Positions 61,757-64,000 of a stretch of DNA of 64,000 bases are shown one piece after another; the first letter of the stretch is position 1; each line of letters starts with the position of its first letter. The stretch is from Vogesella aquatica. GTDB taxonomy: Bacteria > Pseudomonadota > Gammaproteobacteria > Burkholderiales > Chromobacteriaceae. Under the pieces are notes generated by a model. It saw only the letters and a program-made list of their open reading frames with translations, was not told the origin of the DNA and searched no databases. Where the stretch lies: positions 1 to 64,000 of the forward strand of contig NZ_JAQQLF010000024.1 in NCBI RefSeq assembly GCF_028548455.1. Direction: 5' to 3'. The translations under genes and the position numbers were made by a program.

Positions 61757-62797
61757 ATGAGCCAACAGCCGCACATCCGCTTTGATTTTGCCGACGGCCT
61801 GCGCGGCTTGGCCATGCTGGCCGTGGTGCTGTTCCACTACACGCAAACGTTCTGGTTCCGCCGCGACCGCATCGCCGAGGTGATGGGCGTGCCGCCGCTA
61901 CCCGGCTACGACGGCGCTTCGTTCGTGTTGCCATTCAACCTGGGCGCGGTGGGGGTGGGGCTGTTTTTGCTGATTTCCGGCCTGCTGATTCCGCTGTCGC
62001 TGACGCGCATGGGTGCGCTGCGTTTTGCCGTGTCGCGCTTCTTCCGCATCTACCCCACCTACTGGGCGGGGCTGGTGGTAACGGTAGCCGCGCTATGGTT
62101 GGCCGCACAGCTGCCTGGCGCGGCCTGGGCGGTAACGCCGCGTGACGTGCTGGGCCACGTCAGCATTGCGCTGATCGACTGGATAGGCGGCCGCAATATC
62201 GACCCGGTGATGTGGACACTGAAGGTGGAGCTGTGGTTTTACGCCATGCTGGGCATGGCATTTGCCCTGACCGGCCGCCGCATCAAGTGGGCGATCTGGC
62301 TGCTGTTGCCGCTGCTGGTGTGGCTGTGCCGCTTTGCGCCGGTAAACGATTTCCAGACTATCGTCTGTTACTTCCCGCTGATGTTTGCCGGCAGCTGGGT
62401 GTACTTCTACCAGACCGGCCACGCCGGCCGCGTGGAAACCGTACTGCACTTCATCGGCCTGCTGGCGCTGTACGTATGGCTGACCGGCTGGGGCAACCCT
62501 GGCCTGTACGCCAGCTACGGCATCGGCGTGGCGCTGTTTGTGGCGGGGGCGTTGTGGCCGCAGCTGGTGGCGCTGCCGCTGCTGACGCGGGTGGCCAGCG
62601 TCAGCTACGCCTGGTATGTGTGTCACGCCACGGTCGGTTACCTGATCCTGTTTACGCTGGCACAATACGGCACCCCGTGGTGGGCGATGGTGGCTATCGC
62701 GCTGGCGGTAACGTGGGGCATCGCGCAGGCCATTCACCGCTGGGTGGAGCTGCCGACGCAGCGGTGGGGGAAGGTGTTGTCGGACAAGTTGAAGTGA
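61757..62797 (+). CDS. Acyltransferase-3 family membrane protein
   Basis: 346 residues with about 10 hydrophobic segments; GGAGCCTGTC before the ATG. FDFADGLRGLAMLAVVLFHY carries the His of the acyltransferase-3 N-terminal motif (R-G-hydrophobic, FHY). SGLLIPLSLTRMGALRFAVSRFFRIYPTYW is the conserved positive loop. It O-acetylates a sugar of the surface polysaccharide. Its substrate is inferred from the locus. Confidence 0.9.
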   Translation: MSQQPHIRFDFADGLRGLAMLAVVLFHYTQTFWFRRDRIAEVMGVPPLPGYDGASFVLPFNLGAVGVGLFLLISGLLIPLSLTRMGALRFAVSRFFRIYPTYWAGLVVTVAALWLAAQLPGAAWAVTPRDVLGHVSIALIDWIGGRNIDPVMWTLKVELWFYAMLGMAFALTGRRIKWAIWLLLPLLVWLCRFAPVNDFQTIVCYFPLMFAGSWVYFYQTGHAGRVETVLHFIGLLALYVWLTGWGNPGLYASYGIGVALFVAGALWPQLVALPLLTRVASVSYAWYVCHATVGYLILFTLAQYGTPWWAMVAIALAVTWGIAQAIHRWVELPTQRWGKVLSDKLK

Positions 62798-62800
62798 GTC

Positions 62801-62832
62801 GTAGCCCGGATAAACCGTAGGCGCATCCGGGG
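62801..62832. repeat. GTAGCC-GGATAA...GCATCCGGGG repeat, copy 2
   Basis: GTAGCCCGGATAAACCGTAG then GCGCATCCGGGG. Matches copy 1 at 8762 apart from the middle. Confidence 0.55.
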
Positions 62833-62841
62833 AACGAGGCT

Positions 62842-62851
62842 TGCGGCCAAC
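62842..62851 (-). repeat. GTTGGCCGCA uptake-like motif
   Basis: Perfect copy with AAAG 5' context, 45 bases after the acyltransferase stop. Confidence 0.7.
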
Positions 62852-62974
62852 CTTTGGCAGTGGGTAGGTTGGGTTGAATGAAATGAAGCCCAACGTTCAC
62901 CGCGTTGCTGTGATGCTTGGTTTGACGAACCGCTGCGCGGTGCTGTTTTGCATGCCGCTGTCGAGCGGCAGCGA

Positions 62975-63008
62975 GGTTCTTTCTTTTGCGTCGCCAAAAG
63001 AAAGAACC
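62975..63008. repeat. Large hairpin GGTTCTTTCTTTTG...CAAAAGAAAGAACC
   Basis: Perfect 14-bp inverted repeat around a 6-base loop. Similar TTCTTTTGG/CCAAAAGAA hairpins are scattered in many proteobacterial genomes as intergenic repeats, and this one may be one of these rather than a local terminator. Confidence 0.65.
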
Positions 63009-63242
63009 CAAAGAAAAGGCGCCCCGGGGCTGCTCGAAACCCCGGCTGGCAACGCAGCGCCAGGGCGCCGCCGAACTCGCCCTTCGCTAACGGCTCAGGG
63101 CTCAGACAAATCGGCGTCTTAAAACCCTGGCGCTACGCCGCCAACCGGCTCGCGCCAACGGGATGGGCGGCGTCGCTCAGATTTGGCGATGGATATGGAT
63201 GGGTAACAAGGATAAGCCTTGTGTTCTCGGCTGGGAGCGTTC

Positions 63243-63761
63243 ATGACTTGGATTGATGTTGTTGACTCAGCCGTAAAGATTGGCTTGGGTGCACTGATCG
63301 CTGCTTTTAGTTCTTTTCTTCTAGCGAAGAAGAACCATGATCGGGATGCTGAGAAAGAGCGGCGTAGACGAAGCAACGAGCTACTTGAGTTGGTTGCAGA
63401 GCATGTTGAGAGATTCACTAGTGCTTCTCTTGTTTATTGGGTATGGGTCGGTGATGCAATTCGTGCGAAGAACGGGTTAAAGCGGAATTCACCTGATACC
63501 GAGAAAGTAAAAGCTGCCCAAAGGGAGCTCTTTGATGCTTTCCAAGAGATGACTTCGGCAGAAGCAAAGCTGCTCTTGTTGGGACATAAGTCGGCACAAG
63601 AAAAATTGAGGCTATATGGTGACGTTGTAGGGGAAATGCGAAAGCGTTTTTCTTCATCACCAGAAGAGGTTGGTGAAGATGAAATTTATGAATGGCGCGC
63701 CAAAATGCTAAATGCTAGGGCTGCGTTCTTTGATGAACTTAGTGCTATCTATAAGAAATAG
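63243..63761 (+). CDS. Hypothetical membrane-anchored protein
   Basis: 172 residues from the ATG at 63243, GGGAGC upstream. Residues 10-28 (AVKIGLGALIAAFSSFLLA) form one membrane segment; then a charged helical region KKNHDRDAEKERRRRSNELL and an acidic coiled C-terminal domain. No family recognised. The gene is clearly AT-richer than its neighbours and sits behind a repeat-rich gap inside the glycan cluster, suggesting recent insertion. Confidence 0.7.
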   Translation: MTWIDVVDSAVKIGLGALIAAFSSFLLAKKNHDRDAEKERRRRSNELLELVAEHVERFTSASLVYWVWVGDAIRAKNGLKRNSPDTEKVKAAQRELFDAFQEMTSAEAKLLLLGHKSAQEKLRLYGDVVGEMRKRFSSSPEEVGEDEIYEWRAKMLNARAAFFDELSAIYKK

Positions 63762-63774
63762 AAGTTAATCCAAA

Positions 63775-64000
63775 TGACCCAACAAAAATTCCTCCCCTTC
63801 GCCCTGCCGGATATCGGCGAGGACGAGATCAATGAAGTGGTCGACGCGCTGCGTTCCGGCTGGGTAACCACCGGCCCGAAAACCCGCCAGTTCGAGGCGG
63901 ATTTTGCCGCCTACATCGGCGGTGGCGTGGAAGCCATCGCGGTGAACTCCGCCACCGCCGGCCTGCACCTGGCGCTGGAAGCGGTGGGGGTGAAAGAGGG
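63775..64000 (+). CDS. DegT/DnrJ/EryC1 sugar aminotransferase, 5' part (cut by window end)
   Basis: The first 75 residues are visible: [20 protein letters not shown] and [20 protein letters not shown], then the PLP-fold opening [17 protein letters not shown]. This matches UDP-4-keto-sugar aminotransferases more than WbpE. The PLP Lys is beyond the window. It would be the second or third aminotransferase of the glycan locus. Confidence 0.9.

Larger units (their letters stand above)
62798..63242. other. Intergenic region between polysaccharide genes with repeats
   Basis: 445 bases with no supported gene. It contains the second copy of the GTAGCCCGGATAA repeat (62801-62832), a perfect uptake-like motif (62842-62851, AAAG context), and a large hairpin at 62975-63008. 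The right part (63060-63180) is GC-rich with repeated GGCG/CGCC words. An AT-richer promoter region for the next gene begins near 63190. Confidence 0.6.

Overview
The window looks like chromosomal DNA of a GC-rich betaproteobacterium, most likely of the Chromobacteriaceae/Neisseriaceae type. This is inferred from the gene set (TtcA, RNase G, MidA, TcdA, BdhA, YjdM, Ivy) and from a dense 10-bp repeat that behaves like a DNA-uptake sequence. No species name can be read from the sequence alone.

Region 1 (about 1-21,000) looks acquired. It starts inside an IS256-type transposase and contains an IS481-type transposase, a decayed ParB-like gene and an orphan immunity-like gene. It carries a catabolic block: nitrilase, gentisate 1,2-dioxygenase, FAH-type hydrolase, maleate isomerase, flavodoxin-like protein, a fused salicylyl-CoA 5-hydroxylase, a CoA-thioesterase, a MarR regulator, an aryl-CoA ligase and an aromatic-acid MFS transporter. 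Together these would take a hydroxybenzonitrile or salicylate through CoA thioesters to gentisate, and then to pyruvate plus maleate/fumarate. The left part has a stress-like operon (DJ-1-like, MerR, NmrA-like), divergent to an old-yellow-enzyme and aldehyde dehydrogenase pair.

Region 2 (about 21,500-50,700) is higher-GC housekeeping and metabolic DNA: YjdM, GNAT proteins, prolyl oligopeptidase, lysozyme inhibitor Ivy, LysR with SDR and ABM-CMD fusion, TSUP, threonine aldolase, an oxygen-binding di-iron (ODP) protein with a soluble receptor-like partner, TcdA, a chemoreceptor, BdhA, Maf, RNase G, CysE, two tandem tRNA-Met genes, MidA, pteridine reductase, TtcA and a spermidine-synthase-like protein. 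Its most striking part is the RNA-repair locus at 27,714-32,319. RtcR (CARF + AAA+) is divergent from a slipin-rtcB operon. That operon begins at a clear sigma-54 promoter, and its leader encodes three abutting RNA modules: a domain closed by an 8-bp terminal helix, a tRNA reduced to acceptor and T arms, and a degenerate tRNA-Asn-like fold.

Region 3 (about 50,845-64,000) is a surface-polysaccharide cluster: wbpB-, wbpD- and wbpE-like genes for a diacetamido-uronic acid sugar, a Wzx-like flippase, acyltransferases, sugar aminotransferases and three GT4 glycosyltransferases. It is punctuated by intergenic inverted-repeat elements and ends inside another aminotransferase.

Across the window the 10-mer GTTGGCCGCA (either strand) occurs at least 33 times by hand count, often right after stop codons and once as an inverted pair. 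No copy is seen between 3,218 and 17,110, the core of the catabolic region. I regard it as a candidate undescribed DNA-uptake sequence.
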